Shown in pieces: positions 56,589 through 64,000 of a DNA stretch of 64,000 nt. The position numbers and the translations under genes are program-made. The notes beneath the pieces are model-generated. The model saw only the letters and a list, made by a program, of their open reading frames with translations. It was not told where the DNA came from and did not search any database. Source of the stretch: Microvirga sp. KLBC 81 (lineage in GTDB: Bacteria > Pseudomonadota > Alphaproteobacteria > Rhizobiales > Beijerinckiaceae); assembly GCF_003075415.1 (NCBI RefSeq), contig NZ_QDAH01000027.1, positions 1-64,000 on the forward strand, in the 5' to 3' direction. Within the stretch, counting starts at the first letter, position 1. Each line of letters begins with the position of its first letter.

Positions 56589-58085
56589 ATGCCCCCTGAA
56601 CTCGTCCTCCGACCCCAGGAAATGAAACAAGCGGACGCTGCGACCATCGCGGCGGGCATTCCGGGCATCGAACTCATGCGGCGTGCTGGCGGTGCTGTGG
56701 CCAAAGCTGCTGCCAAAATGCTCACGAAAGAGGCGAAGGTCGTTGTCGCTGCCGGCCCTGGGCAAAACGGAGGCGACGGCTTCGTCGTGGCGGCTCTGCT
56801 GGCCCAGGAGGGCCACCGCGTTTCCCTCGGGTTGCTGGGAAACGTGGAGCGGCTCTCGGGCGATGCCGCGCTGGCTACGAAGGATTGGAAGGGGCCGGTT
56901 GAGGCCGCCGAAGACTTGGCTTTCGCAGAAGCCGATCTGATCGTGGACGCCCTGTTCGGTACCGGCTTGGCGCGAGATCTCGATGGCGCGGCCCGGGCCA
57001 CCGTTGAGCATATGAATGCCTCCGGCAGGCCGATCCTGGCTGTCGATCTGCCATCGGGCATCGACGGCGACACCGGCCAGGTGAGGGGCGTTGCGGTCAA
57101 GGCCGCGCGTACGGTGACCTTTGCTGCCCGTAAGCCGTGCCACCTGCTGATGCCCGGCAGGGCTTTCAGCGGGGTGGTGGAGGTCGCCGATATCGGCATC
57201 GCCCGTGAGACGCTTGTCGCATCGGGCGGAAAGCTCTTCGCCAACGCTCCTTCTCTCTGGCTCGACAAGCTGCCGAGACCGGAGCTCTCTTCTCATAAAT
57301 ATGACCGTGGCCACACGCTCGTGGTCTCCGGTGGTGCGACCCGGACCGGTGCGACCCGGCTGGCGGCCCGCGCGGCTTTGCGAATCGGATCGGGCCTCGT
57401 CACCGTGGCCTCGCCGCCGGAGGCTCTTGGGGTGAATGCCGCCCAGCTCACTGCCGTGATGCTCAGGGGCTGCGATGGCCCCGAGGGGCTCCATCATATT
57501 CTGCAGGATGTGCGCCTGAACGCTCTGGTGCTCGGGCCGGCGCTCGGGGTGCATTCCGGCACCCGCGCCATGGTGGCCGTTGCCGCCCATGCGCGCCGCA
57601 GCCTCGTGCTCGATGCGGATGCTCTGACGTCATTCGAAGGCTTGGCCTCGGAGCTCCGTCAGGCTTTCCATTATGCCCCGACCGTGCTGACGCCCCATGA
57701 CGGCGAGTTCAAGCGCCTGTTCAAAGGCCACCCGGATATCCTTGATCCGGAATCGAAAATCGAGCGTGCGCACCGCGCGGCTGTCTACACGGGGGCGGTC
57801 GTTGTGCTGAAAGGGCCGGATACGGTGATCGCCGCTCCTGATGGCCGGGCTGCGATCAACGAGAACGGCACTCCTTATCTTGGCACGGCAGGCTCTGGCG
57901 ATACCCTCTGCGGCGTCATCGCAGGCCTCATGGCTCAGGGGCTGCCCGCTTTCGAGGCGGCCTGCGCCGGGGTTTGGATCCATGCAGAAGCGGGCGCGAG
58001 CTTCGGGCCTGGGCTGATCGCAGAAGACCTCGCCGAGCTCGTGCCGGGTGTGCTCCGCAAGCTGCTCCAAAGGGCGAGCCGATAA
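56589..58085 (+). CDS. nnr: Bifunctional NAD(P)H-hydrate epimerase/dehydratase
   Basis: This roughly 498-residue fused enzyme repairs hydrated NADH and NADPH. The N-terminal YjeF_N epimerase (about 1-215) has [21 protein letters not shown] and D-L-P-S-G-I-D-G-D-T-G. The C-terminal ADP-dependent dehydratase (about 225-498) has H-K-Y-D-R-G-H, L-T-P-H-D-G-E-F and G-T-A-G-S-G-D-T-L. I use M-P-P-E-L at 56589 because TTGAGG lies just upstream; a GTG at 56571 is alternative. Confidence 0.94.
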   Translation: MPPELVLRPQEMKQADAATIAAGIPGIELMRRAGGAVAKAAAKMLTKEAKVVVAAGPGQNGGDGFVVAALLAQEGHRVSLGLLGNVERLSGDAALATKDWKGPVEAAEDLAFAEADLIVDALFGTGLARDLDGAARATVEHMNASGRPILAVDLPSGIDGDTGQVRGVAVKAARTVTFAARKPCHLLMPGRAFSGVVEVADIGIARETLVASGGKLFANAPSLWLDKLPRPELSSHKYDRGHTLVVSGGATRTGATRLAARAALRIGSGLVTVASPPEALGVNAAQLTAVMLRGCDGPEGLHHILQDVRLNALVLGPALGVHSGTRAMVAVAAHARRSLVLDADALTSFEGLASELRQAFHYAPTVLTPHDGEFKRLFKGHPDILDPESKIERAHRAAVYTGAVVVLKGPDTVIAAPDGRAAINENGTPYLGTAGSGDTLCGVIAGLMAQGLPAFEAACAGVWIHAEAGASFGPGLIAEDLAELVPGVLRKLLQRASR

Positions 58086-58143
58086 GCTTGACAGCCGAAG
58101 CGGGATGATTTTGATCCTTTGCGGGACTTCCATGGGAGGCGTG

Positions 58144-58893
58144 ATGTCAGAGCCGGTTGTTCTGGTGCATGGGCTTATCGGGACGCTCCAGGAGCTGGTT
58201 CCGCTGCTGGAAGGGCAAGGGGTGCGCGCCCACGCCCCGGACCTTCTGGGTTACGGCAGCCTCTCGGCGGTGGCTCCGGAGTGCATCACGTTGCCGGAGC
58301 AGGTTCGCCACTTGGCCGAGTGGTCTGCCAAGCAAGGGCTCGGGCGGTTTCACCTCGTTGGTCACTCGGTTGGCGGCGCCGTGGCTGCGCTCTTCACGCA
58401 TGCGTTCCCGGAACGAGTGGCCTCGCTCGTCAGCGTCGAGGGCAACTTCTCACTTGCTGACGCCTTCTGGTCTGGTCAGGTCGCTCGGATGACGCCGGAG
58501 GAGGCCGAGGCCATGATGGACGGGTTCCGTGCCGATCCGGCAGGCTGGCTTGCACGCTCGGGCGTGCCTTCCGAACCCCGGACGCTGGCGAGTGCCTCGC
58601 TCCTGCTTTCCAACCAGCCGGGCACCACCGTCCAGCGGACGGCCCGCTCCGTCGTCGAGGTCACAGGCAGACCCGAGTACGAGGCAGCTGTCAAAGCGGT
58701 CGCGGAAGGTCCCGTCCCTTTCCATCTGCTCGCGGGCGAGCGCTCGCGCACGGGGTGGGACGTACCCCCTTGGGCCATCGCTCGGGCGGCGAGCGAAACC
58801 GTGCTCCCCGGCACCGGGCATCTCATGATGATGGAACAGCCTGACGGCTTCGTGTCCACATTGCTCAGAATAATCCGCCGCCCAAGGGGCTGA
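58144..58893 (+). CDS. Alpha/beta hydrolase
   Basis: This 249-residue hydrolase has L-V-H-G-L-I-G-T at the oxyanion site, the nucleophile elbow G-H-S-V-G-G, and the catalytic His in G-T-G-H-L-M-M-M. A GGGAGG site precedes the start. It lies 58 bp downstream of the NAD(P)H-hydrate repair gene, so the two could be cotranscribed. The substrate is unknown. Confidence 0.83.
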   Translation: MSEPVVLVHGLIGTLQELVPLLEGQGVRAHAPDLLGYGSLSAVAPECITLPEQVRHLAEWSAKQGLGRFHLVGHSVGGAVAALFTHAFPERVASLVSVEGNFSLADAFWSGQVARMTPEEAEAMMDGFRADPAGWLARSGVPSEPRTLASASLLLSNQPGTTVQRTARSVVEVTGRPEYEAAVKAVAEGPVPFHLLAGERSRTGWDVPPWAIARAASETVLPGTGHLMMMEQPDGFVSTLLRIIRRPRG

Positions 58894-59008
58894 CACGGCT
58901 GCGGGAGAAACGAGGCGAAGCGGTTGCGCGTGCAGGTCCGGCAAGACTGGATGATGTCCACGGCGCAATCAGACGAAGAGAGTTGCTTCGACGCTCATGA
59001 AACCGGCT

Positions 59009-60367
59009 TTACGCAACTTCGATCCACGTCCATAGGCCCGCATCGAACCGCTCCGCCACGGTCGAGGCGAGAAGCCACCTGCCGGGATTGTCGGCCACGA
59101 AGGCGATGCGGATCGTCTTGTTCTGCGGCACCTGGACCGTATCCAACCAATAGGGCTCCCAGCCATCATCCAGCGAGTGCAGCAGCCGGAACGAATGGCC
59201 GTGCAGGTGCATGGGCTGGACGAAGGAGGTTTCGTTCTTCAGCGCCAGGACCACGGGCGTGCCGCGCTTGACCTTGATGAGAGGCTCACTCAGCGGCGTG
59301 CCTTGACCCTTGTTGACCCTTAAATATGCGCTCGGAACTGTTGGATCGCCCCTGATGAGGACATCGGCTCGTGCCGCATTCTGGAGCTTGATCGCATCCG
59401 GTAGCTTGGGATTGGGCGGCAGCGGAGCGATAGGGGGCAAAGCATCTCGTTTGTCGCCTTCTGTCACGATCTCCGCGAGAGGAAATCCGTTGCCGATCAT
59501 GGCGGTCACAACGCCCGCTTGGCCTTGCTCAGGCGGCAAGTCGATCAGCAGATCGTAACGGTTGCCGGGTGCAAAGGGCAGGGAGGCTTTGAGGGGCTCG
59601 AAGGTGCTGGAGGGCTGCGCGTCCACTGCAATCACATAAGCCTTCAGTCCGTCGAAGCGCAGGCGCATGGTGCGGGCGTTGCAGGCATTGGCGAGCCGAA
59701 GCCTGATGCGTCCGCCAGGCGGAGCTTTGATCTGTTGCGGGGTGGGCTTGCCGTTCAACGTCAGGAAGCTGCCGAGGCGGCCTGCGGGAGCAGGCTCGGC
59801 AAGCGTCAGACTCCCGTCCTGAGCGAGGGCCCAATCATCGACAAGCAGAGCGATGTCCTGATCGACCTGGGGCGGGTTGGATTCTTCGACAATCAGAAGA
59901 GCCGTCAGGCCCCGTTCCGTAGGTTCGGCGCTACCGCCAACCACGGAGGGGCGGATCAGAAAGGTGCCTGCATCGGGCGGGGTGAGGCGATATTCATAGC
60001 TCTCTCCCGGAGGCACTGCGTTCTGGGTGAAGCTGCCGGCGCCGTCCATGGCATTCGGGCTGCGAACCCCATGAAAATGAAGAGACAGAGGCAGAGAGGT
60101 CTCGTTCTTGAGAGAGAGCCGCATCTCTGACCCATGCTTCATTCTGAAGCTCCGGGCCAATTCGCCGTTAAAAGCCCAAATCTCAGTCTCCTTGGCTGCA
60201 TCGGGCCGTAGCCTCACAGACTTCGGCTGGGCGGTCAGCATCCAGACGGGCCGTTCGTCCTTTGAACCTTCCATAAATATAGGCGATGAAGTCTGAGCCA
60301 CTCCTCGGCCCGCCAAGCCAATCAGTGTGGTGGCAAGGCCTGCGGTGGCGGTGCGGCGGGTGATCAT
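59009..60367 (-). CDS. Multicopper oxidase-like protein lacking most copper ligands
   Basis: This 452-residue protein has a twin-arginine-type signal (M-I-T-R-R-T-A-T-A-G-L, residues 1-25) and three cupredoxin-like domains. Of the four copper motifs, the first (L-H97-F-H99-G) and third (H387-L-H389-G-H391) remain. The second H-x-H after the D-A-G-T-F segment is absent. The last, normally H-C-H-x3-H after N-P-G-R-W, is replaced by L-L-A-S-T-V-A-E-R-F, so there is no type 1 cysteine. FtsP/SufI is a precedent for such copper-less folds. Oxidase activity is doubtful. Confidence 0.8.
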   Translation of the reverse strand: MITRRTATAGLATTLIGLAGRGVAQTSSPIFMEGSKDERPVWMLTAQPKSVRLRPDAAKETEIWAFNGELARSFRMKHGSEMRLSLKNETSLPLSLHFHGVRSPNAMDGAGSFTQNAVPPGESYEYRLTPPDAGTFLIRPSVVGGSAEPTERGLTALLIVEESNPPQVDQDIALLVDDWALAQDGSLTLAEPAPAGRLGSFLTLNGKPTPQQIKAPPGGRIRLRLANACNARTMRLRFDGLKAYVIAVDAQPSSTFEPLKASLPFAPGNRYDLLIDLPPEQGQAGVVTAMIGNGFPLAEIVTEGDKRDALPPIAPLPPNPKLPDAIKLQNAARADVLIRGDPTVPSAYLRVNKGQGTPLSEPLIKVKRGTPVVLALKNETSFVQPMHLHGHSFRLLHSLDDGWEPYWLDTVQVPQNKTIRIAFVADNPGRWLLASTVAERFDAGLWTWIEVA

Positions 60368-60533
60368 CGGGAGAACTCGCAAGCGAAATCAGGCCTAGGG
60401 GTATCCTCTTGAACGGGAAAGGCCAAGTTCGGTTGCCGCTTCGGCCCACACGAACTTTTTTGATGCATGGCGCGCCAAGCGTGCTATAGAGCCGCGTCCC
60501 GGAAGAGGGGCGCGTGTATCGTGCTGCTCCCAG

Positions 60534-60618
60534 GCGGGCGTGGCGGAACTGGTAGACGCACTGGATTTAGGTTCCAGCGACGCAAGTCGTGGGGGTTCGA
60601 CTCCCTCCGCCCGCACCA
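60534..60618 (+). tRNA. tRNA-Leu (anticodon UAG)
   Basis: The acceptor stem GCGGGCG pairs with CGCCCGC, a long class II variable arm follows the anticodon stem, and the anticodon loop TTTAGGT carries TAG. TTCGA and an encoded 3' CCA are present. It lies upstream of tig, a common alphaproteobacterial arrangement. Confidence 0.95.
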
Positions 60619-60726
60619 ATCGTCAGGATTGGATCCGGAGGCTCCTGGCAACTGGTTGACGGCACTATTGCCGCATCGGCCGGAGCCTAACATCAATTTT
60701 TCGAGTGAACGAAGGCGAATAGAACA

Positions 60727-62121
60727 ATGCAGGTGACGGAAACACTGTCCCAAGGCTTGAAGCGAGAGTTCAAGGTCGTGCTCCCGGCCACCGAGTTGGA
60801 GCAGCGCCTGAACGACGAACTCAACAACATCAAGGGCCGCGTGCGCCTGAACGGCTTCCGCCCCGGCAAGGTGCCGGCGGCCCATCTGCGCAAGGTCTAT
60901 GGCCGTTCCGTGATGTCCGACGTTCTCCAGAACGCCGTCAACGAGGCCAACCGCAAGATCGTCGAGGATAACGGTCTGAAGCTCGCTCACGAGCCCCAGA
61001 TCCAGTTCCCCGAGGACAAGGAGACGATCGAGAAGGCCATGGACGCCAAGGGCGATCTGGCTTTCACCGTGGCTCTCGAGGTTCTCCCCGAGTTCGAGCT
61101 GGCCGACCTGTCGGACGTGAGCGTGAAGAAGCCGGTGGCTGAGGTCACTGACGCCGAGATCAACGAGTCGCTCGAGCGCATGGCCAAGCAGAACCGCGCC
61201 TTCGAGAAAAAGGACGGCGTTTCGGCCGATGGCGACCGCGTCGTCGTCGACTTCGTGGGCCGCATCGACGGCGCCGAGTTCGAGGGCGGCAAGGGCCTGG
61301 ACATCCGCGTGGAGCTCGGCTCCAACACCTTCATCCCGGGCTTCGAGGAACAGCTCGTCGGCCTGAAGGCCGGCGACACCAAGCTCGTGAAGGTCAAGTT
61401 CCCGGAGAACTACCTGGCCGCGCACTTGGCCGGTAAGGACGCCGAGTTCGATGTCACCGTGAAGGAAGTCGAGGCTCCCGGCGAGCTGAAGATCGACGAC
61501 GAGATGGCCAAGGGTTTCGGCATGGAGTCCCTGGACAAGCTTAAAGAAGCCATCCGTGACGCCATCCAGCGCGATTTCGACGCTCAGTCCCGCCGCAAGG
61601 TGAAGAAGGAGCTCCTCGACGCTCTCGACGCCAAGTACAGCTTCGAACTGCCTCCGACCCTGGTCGAGCAGGAGTTCAATGCCGTGTGGTCGCAGGTCGA
61701 GGCCGACATGAAGTCGAACGGCCGCACCTTCGCCGACGAGGACACCACCGAGGAAGAGGCCAAGGCGGATTACCGCAAGATCGCCGAGCGCCGTGTTCGT
61801 CTCGGCTTGGTCCTTGCGCAGATCGGCGAGAAGTCCGATATCAAGATTTCCGACGACGAGGTGACTCAGGCCCTTGTCGAGCGGGTCCGCCAGTATCCCG
61901 GCCAGGAGCGGCAGGTCTGGGAGTTCTACCAAAAGAACCCGCAGGCTCTAGCTGAAATCCGGGCTCCTCTGTTCGAGGAGAAAGTTGTCGACCAGATCCT
62001 CTCCCAGGTGAAGGTGGCCGAAGAGAAGGTTTCCAAGGACGCTCTCTTCAGCGACGATGACGCCGAGACCGATTCCGAGGCGAAGGCTAAGGGCGGTAAG
62101 AAAGCCAGCAAGGGCGAGTAA
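60727..62121 (+). CDS. tig: Trigger factor (ribosome-associated chaperone)
   Basis: This 464-residue chaperone binds ribosomal protein uL23 and shields emerging chains. The N-terminal ribosome-binding domain contains the signature G-F-R-P-G-K-V-P (about 38-45). The FKBP-type prolyl isomerase domain (about 155-245) includes D-R-V-V-V-D-F-V-G and [12 protein letters not shown] long helical C-terminal domain follows. The C-terminus is Lys/Ala/Gly-rich. First gene of tig-clpP-clpX. Confidence 0.97.
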   Translation: MQVTETLSQGLKREFKVVLPATELEQRLNDELNNIKGRVRLNGFRPGKVPAAHLRKVYGRSVMSDVLQNAVNEANRKIVEDNGLKLAHEPQIQFPEDKETIEKAMDAKGDLAFTVALEVLPEFELADLSDVSVKKPVAEVTDAEINESLERMAKQNRAFEKKDGVSADGDRVVVDFVGRIDGAEFEGGKGLDIRVELGSNTFIPGFEEQLVGLKAGDTKLVKVKFPENYLAAHLAGKDAEFDVTVKEVEAPGELKIDDEMAKGFGMESLDKLKEAIRDAIQRDFDAQSRRKVKKELLDALDAKYSFELPPTLVEQEFNAVWSQVEADMKSNGRTFADEDTTEEEAKADYRKIAERRVRLGLVLAQIGEKSDIKISDDEVTQALVERVRQYPGQERQVWEFYQKNPQALAEIRAPLFEEKVVDQILSQVKVAEEKVSKDALFSDDDAETDSEAKAKGGKKASKGE

Positions 62122-62160
62122 CGCTTCATCTCAAGCGTCTCGCAGCTTGCATCAATCAGA

Positions 62161-62187
62161 CGGCCGCGCGTTTTGCGCGGCCGCTTT
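62161..62187 (+). terminator. Hairpin between tig and clpP
   Basis: A 9-bp perfect stem (62161-62169 with 62175-62183, GTTTT loop) is followed by a C and TTT. It could be a weak terminator or attenuator controlling clpP relative to tig. Confidence 0.6.
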
Positions 62188-62200
62188 GGAGCAGTGAGAC

Positions 62201-62833
62201 ATGAGAGATCCGGTAGCGCTCTATAACAACACGCTCGTTCCCATGGTGGTCGAGCAGTCGAACCGCGGCGAGCGCGCCTTCGACATCTATTCGCGCCTCC
62301 TGCGCGAACGGATTATCTTTCTGACGGGTCCGGTCGAAGATTACTCGGCTTCGCTCATCGTGGCGCAGCTTCTCTTCCTCGAGGCCGAGAACCCGAAGAA
62401 GGAAATCTCCTTCTACATCAATTCGCCCGGCGGCGTCGTGACCTCCGGCCTGTCGATCTACGACACCATGCAGTTCATCCGCTGCCCGGTTTCGACGCTG
62501 TGCGTCGGCCAGGCCGCCTCGATGGGTTCGCTTCTCCTGACCGCAGGCGAGAAGGGCATGCGCTTCGCGCTCCCGAACGCCCGAATCATGGTTCACCAGC
62601 CCTCCGGCGGTTACCAGGGGCAGGTCACGGACATCATGATTCACGCCCGCGAGAGCGAAGCCCTTAAGCGCCGCCTCAACGAGATCTACGTGGGTCATAC
62701 CGGCCGCAACTACGACGAAATCGAGCGGGCCCTTGAGCGCGACAACTTCATGACGGCGGAAGCTGCCCGTGAGTTCGGCCTCATCGACCAGGTGATCGAG
62801 AAGCGTCCCGAGCCGGCGGCAACCCCGGTCTAA
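62201..62833 (+). CDS. clpP: ATP-dependent Clp protease proteolytic subunit
   Basis: This 210-residue serine protease forms a two-ring tetradecamer and degrades substrates fed by ClpX/ClpA. The catalytic triad is S107 (Q-A-A-S-M-G), H132 (V-H-Q-P) and D181 (L-E-R-D). [11 protein letters not shown] and the handle region are intact. It lies 225 bp upstream of clpX, separated by a terminator. Confidence 0.98.
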   Translation: MRDPVALYNNTLVPMVVEQSNRGERAFDIYSRLLRERIIFLTGPVEDYSASLIVAQLLFLEAENPKKEISFYINSPGGVVTSGLSIYDTMQFIRCPVSTLCVGQAASMGSLLLTAGEKGMRFALPNARIMVHQPSGGYQGQVTDIMIHARESEALKRRLNEIYVGHTGRNYDEIERALERDNFMTAEAAREFGLIDQVIEKRPEPAATPV

Positions 62834-62841
62834 CCCTTAAA

Positions 62842-62875
62842 ACCTGGGGAAAAATTCTCCCCAGGTGCGTCTTTT
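62842..62875 (+). terminator. Intrinsic terminator after clpP
   Basis: A 9-bp stem (62842-62850 with 62858-62866, 7-nt AT-rich loop) is followed by a CTTTTT tract at 62871-62876, implying clpX has its own promoter. Confidence 0.85.
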
Positions 62876-63058
62876 TGGCCTGTAATCCCGTTTCTATTGA
62901 TCACGCGCCCGGCCCGTGATTGCATGTGGATTCGGGAAACGAGGCGATTTGACTGTGAAAATTCTTAGCGTCGGAACCTTTCATTAGTTCTGACGCTCAT
63001 AACTTAAGAGGTGCGGGGTCGGCGCAGGGTCGTCCCGGCACGGATTGGAGATGTGATA

Positions 63059-64000
63059 ATGACCAAGGCTGGCGGCAACGACTCCAAGAGCACGCTGTAC
63101 TGCTCCTTCTGCGGCAAGAGCCAGCACGAGGTTCGCAAGCTGATCGCTGGCCCGACGGTTTTCATCTGCGATGAATGCGTCGAGCTCTGCATGGACATCA
63201 TCCGCGAGGAGTCGAAATCGTCTCTCGTGAAGTCCCGGGATGGCGTGCCCACCCCGAAGGAAATCAGCCGCGTTCTGGATGACTACGTGATCGGCCAGGA
63301 GCACGCCAAGAAGGTGCTCTCGGTGGCGGTCCACAACCATTACAAGCGCTTGGCCCACGCGACGAAGCACAACGACGTGGAGTTGGCGAAGTCCAACATC
63401 CTGCTGATCGGTCCGACCGGCTCGGGTAAGACGCTGCTGGCGCAGACGCTCGCCCGCATCCTGGACGTGCCTTTCACCATGGCCGACGCCACGACGCTGA
63501 CGGAAGCCGGTTATGTGGGTGAGGACGTCGAGAACATCATTCTCAAGCTGCTCCAGGCCTCCGACTACAATGTCGAGCGGGCGCAGCGCGGCATCGTCTA
63601 TATCGACGAGATCGACAAGATTTCCCGCAAGTCCGACAACCCGTCGATCACCCGCGACGTGTCAGGCGAGGGCGTGCAGCAGGCTCTCTTGAAGATCATG
63701 GAAGGCACCGTTGCCTCCGTGCCTCCGCAGGGCGGCCGCAAGCATCCGCAGCAGGAATTCCTGCAGGTGGACACGACCAACATCCTGTTCATCTGCGGCG
63801 GCGCCTTCGCCGGCCTCGAGCGGATCATCGCCGGTCGCGGCAAGGGTACATCCATCGGCTTCGGCGCCACCGTGAGCGCGCCGGACGACCGTCGCACGGG
63901 CGAAATCTTCCGCGAGGTGGAGCCCGAGGATCTGCTGAAGTTCGGCCTCATCCCCGAGTTCGTCGGCCGTCTGCCGGTTCTGGCGACGCTGGAGGATCTC
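63059..64000 (+). CDS. clpX: ATP-dependent Clp protease ATPase subunit ClpX (cut at window end)
   Basis: The 314 N-terminal residues present are uninterrupted to the edge (a full ClpX has about 420). The zinc-binding domain has C15-S-F-C18 and C37-D-E-C40, then the AAA+ core with Walker A G-P-T-G-S-G-K-T, the pore loop G-Y-V-G-E-D, Walker [10 protein letters not shown] and sensor region [10 protein letters not shown]. ClpX unfolds proteins for ClpP. The start has a GGAG site. Confidence 0.97.
   Translation, partial: MTKAGGNDSKSTLYCSFCGKSQHEVRKLIAGPTVFICDECVELCMDIIREESKSSLVKSRDGVPTPKEISRVLDDYVIGQEHAKKVLSVAVHNHYKRLAHATKHNDVELAKSNILLIGPTGSGKTLLAQTLARILDVPFTMADATTLTEAGYVGEDVENIILKLLQASDYNVERAQRGIVYIDEIDKISRKSDNPSITRDVSGEGVQQALLKIMEGTVASVPPQGGRKHPQQEFLQVDTTNILFICGGAFAGLERIIAGRGKGTSIGFGATVSAPDDRRTGEIFREVEPEDLLKFGLIPEFVGRLPVLATLEDL

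Overview
The window is a GC-rich alphaproteobacterial chromosome segment, most likely Hyphomicrobiales (Rhizobiales) and probably close to Microvirga or Methylobacterium. The evidence is conserved rhizobial gene order (NDUFA12-DUF2155-aat-accC-accB-aroQ; rne/amiC-mrcA-prfB; tRNA-Leu-tig-clpP-clpX), an Irr-type iron-control palindrome, an Omp25-like porin, IalB, DUF1127 and DUF1236 proteins, and two families of extragenic palindromic repeats. The genus is an inference; no rRNA is present to settle it.

Layout. 1-5.3 kb is an accessory patch: DUF1127-type small ORFs separated by an in-frame TGA, an IalB-like protein, an orphan branched-chain amino-acid binding protein, a chemoreceptor remnant with an internal deletion, a repetitive secreted protein, and a small membrane protein behind a heavily structured leader. 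5.6-6.2 kb is a lower-GC hypothetical gene. 6.3-10.0 kb is the B12-dependent ribonucleotide reductase nrdJ, with an NrdR-type palindrome in its promoter. 11.0-15.3 kb holds two tandem RTX calcium-binding proteins that share a nearly identical C-terminal DNA block and terminator. 15.4-23.2 kb carries housekeeping genes: a complex I accessory subunit, DUF2155, aat, a methyltransferase, accC/accB, aroQ, a DsbA-type protein and an aminotransferase. 23.4-37.6 kb carries rne, an amidase, PBP1A, prfB with its programmed frameshift, bcp, an AsmA-like giant and tyrS. 37.8-40.1 kb is a serralysin-type metalloprotease with RTX repeats. 40.2-50.6 kb is the iron-sulfur (suf) region. 50.6-58.9 kb holds a DEAD-box helicase, hydrolases, a porin, the glnB-glnA nitrogen module and NAD(P)H-hydrate repair. 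59.0-64.0 kb holds a copper-ligand-poor multicopper oxidase homologue, tRNA-Leu(UAG), trigger factor, clpP and the start of clpX.

How the parts work together. The suf genes (desulfurase-sufB-C-D-S-T, then sufA after an antiporter) form an assembly pathway whose promoter carries a palindrome matching the Irr iron-control element. glnB and glnA are the sensor and effector of ammonium assimilation. tig, clpP and clpX form a protein-quality-control block. accB-accC with aat and aroQ is a metabolic operon on the minus strand. The RTX proteins and the M10 peptidase look like type I secretion substrates, but no exporter lies in the window.

No CRISPR array, insertion sequence, prophage or toxin-antitoxin module was recognised. 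The most unusual items are the structured leader at 4.76-4.98 kb, the tandem RTX pair with its hairpin leader, the ~110-140 bp repeat family with 13-bp terminal inverted repeats, and the reductive features (interrupted DUF1127 ORF, deleted chemoreceptor, copper-site-less oxidase homologue).
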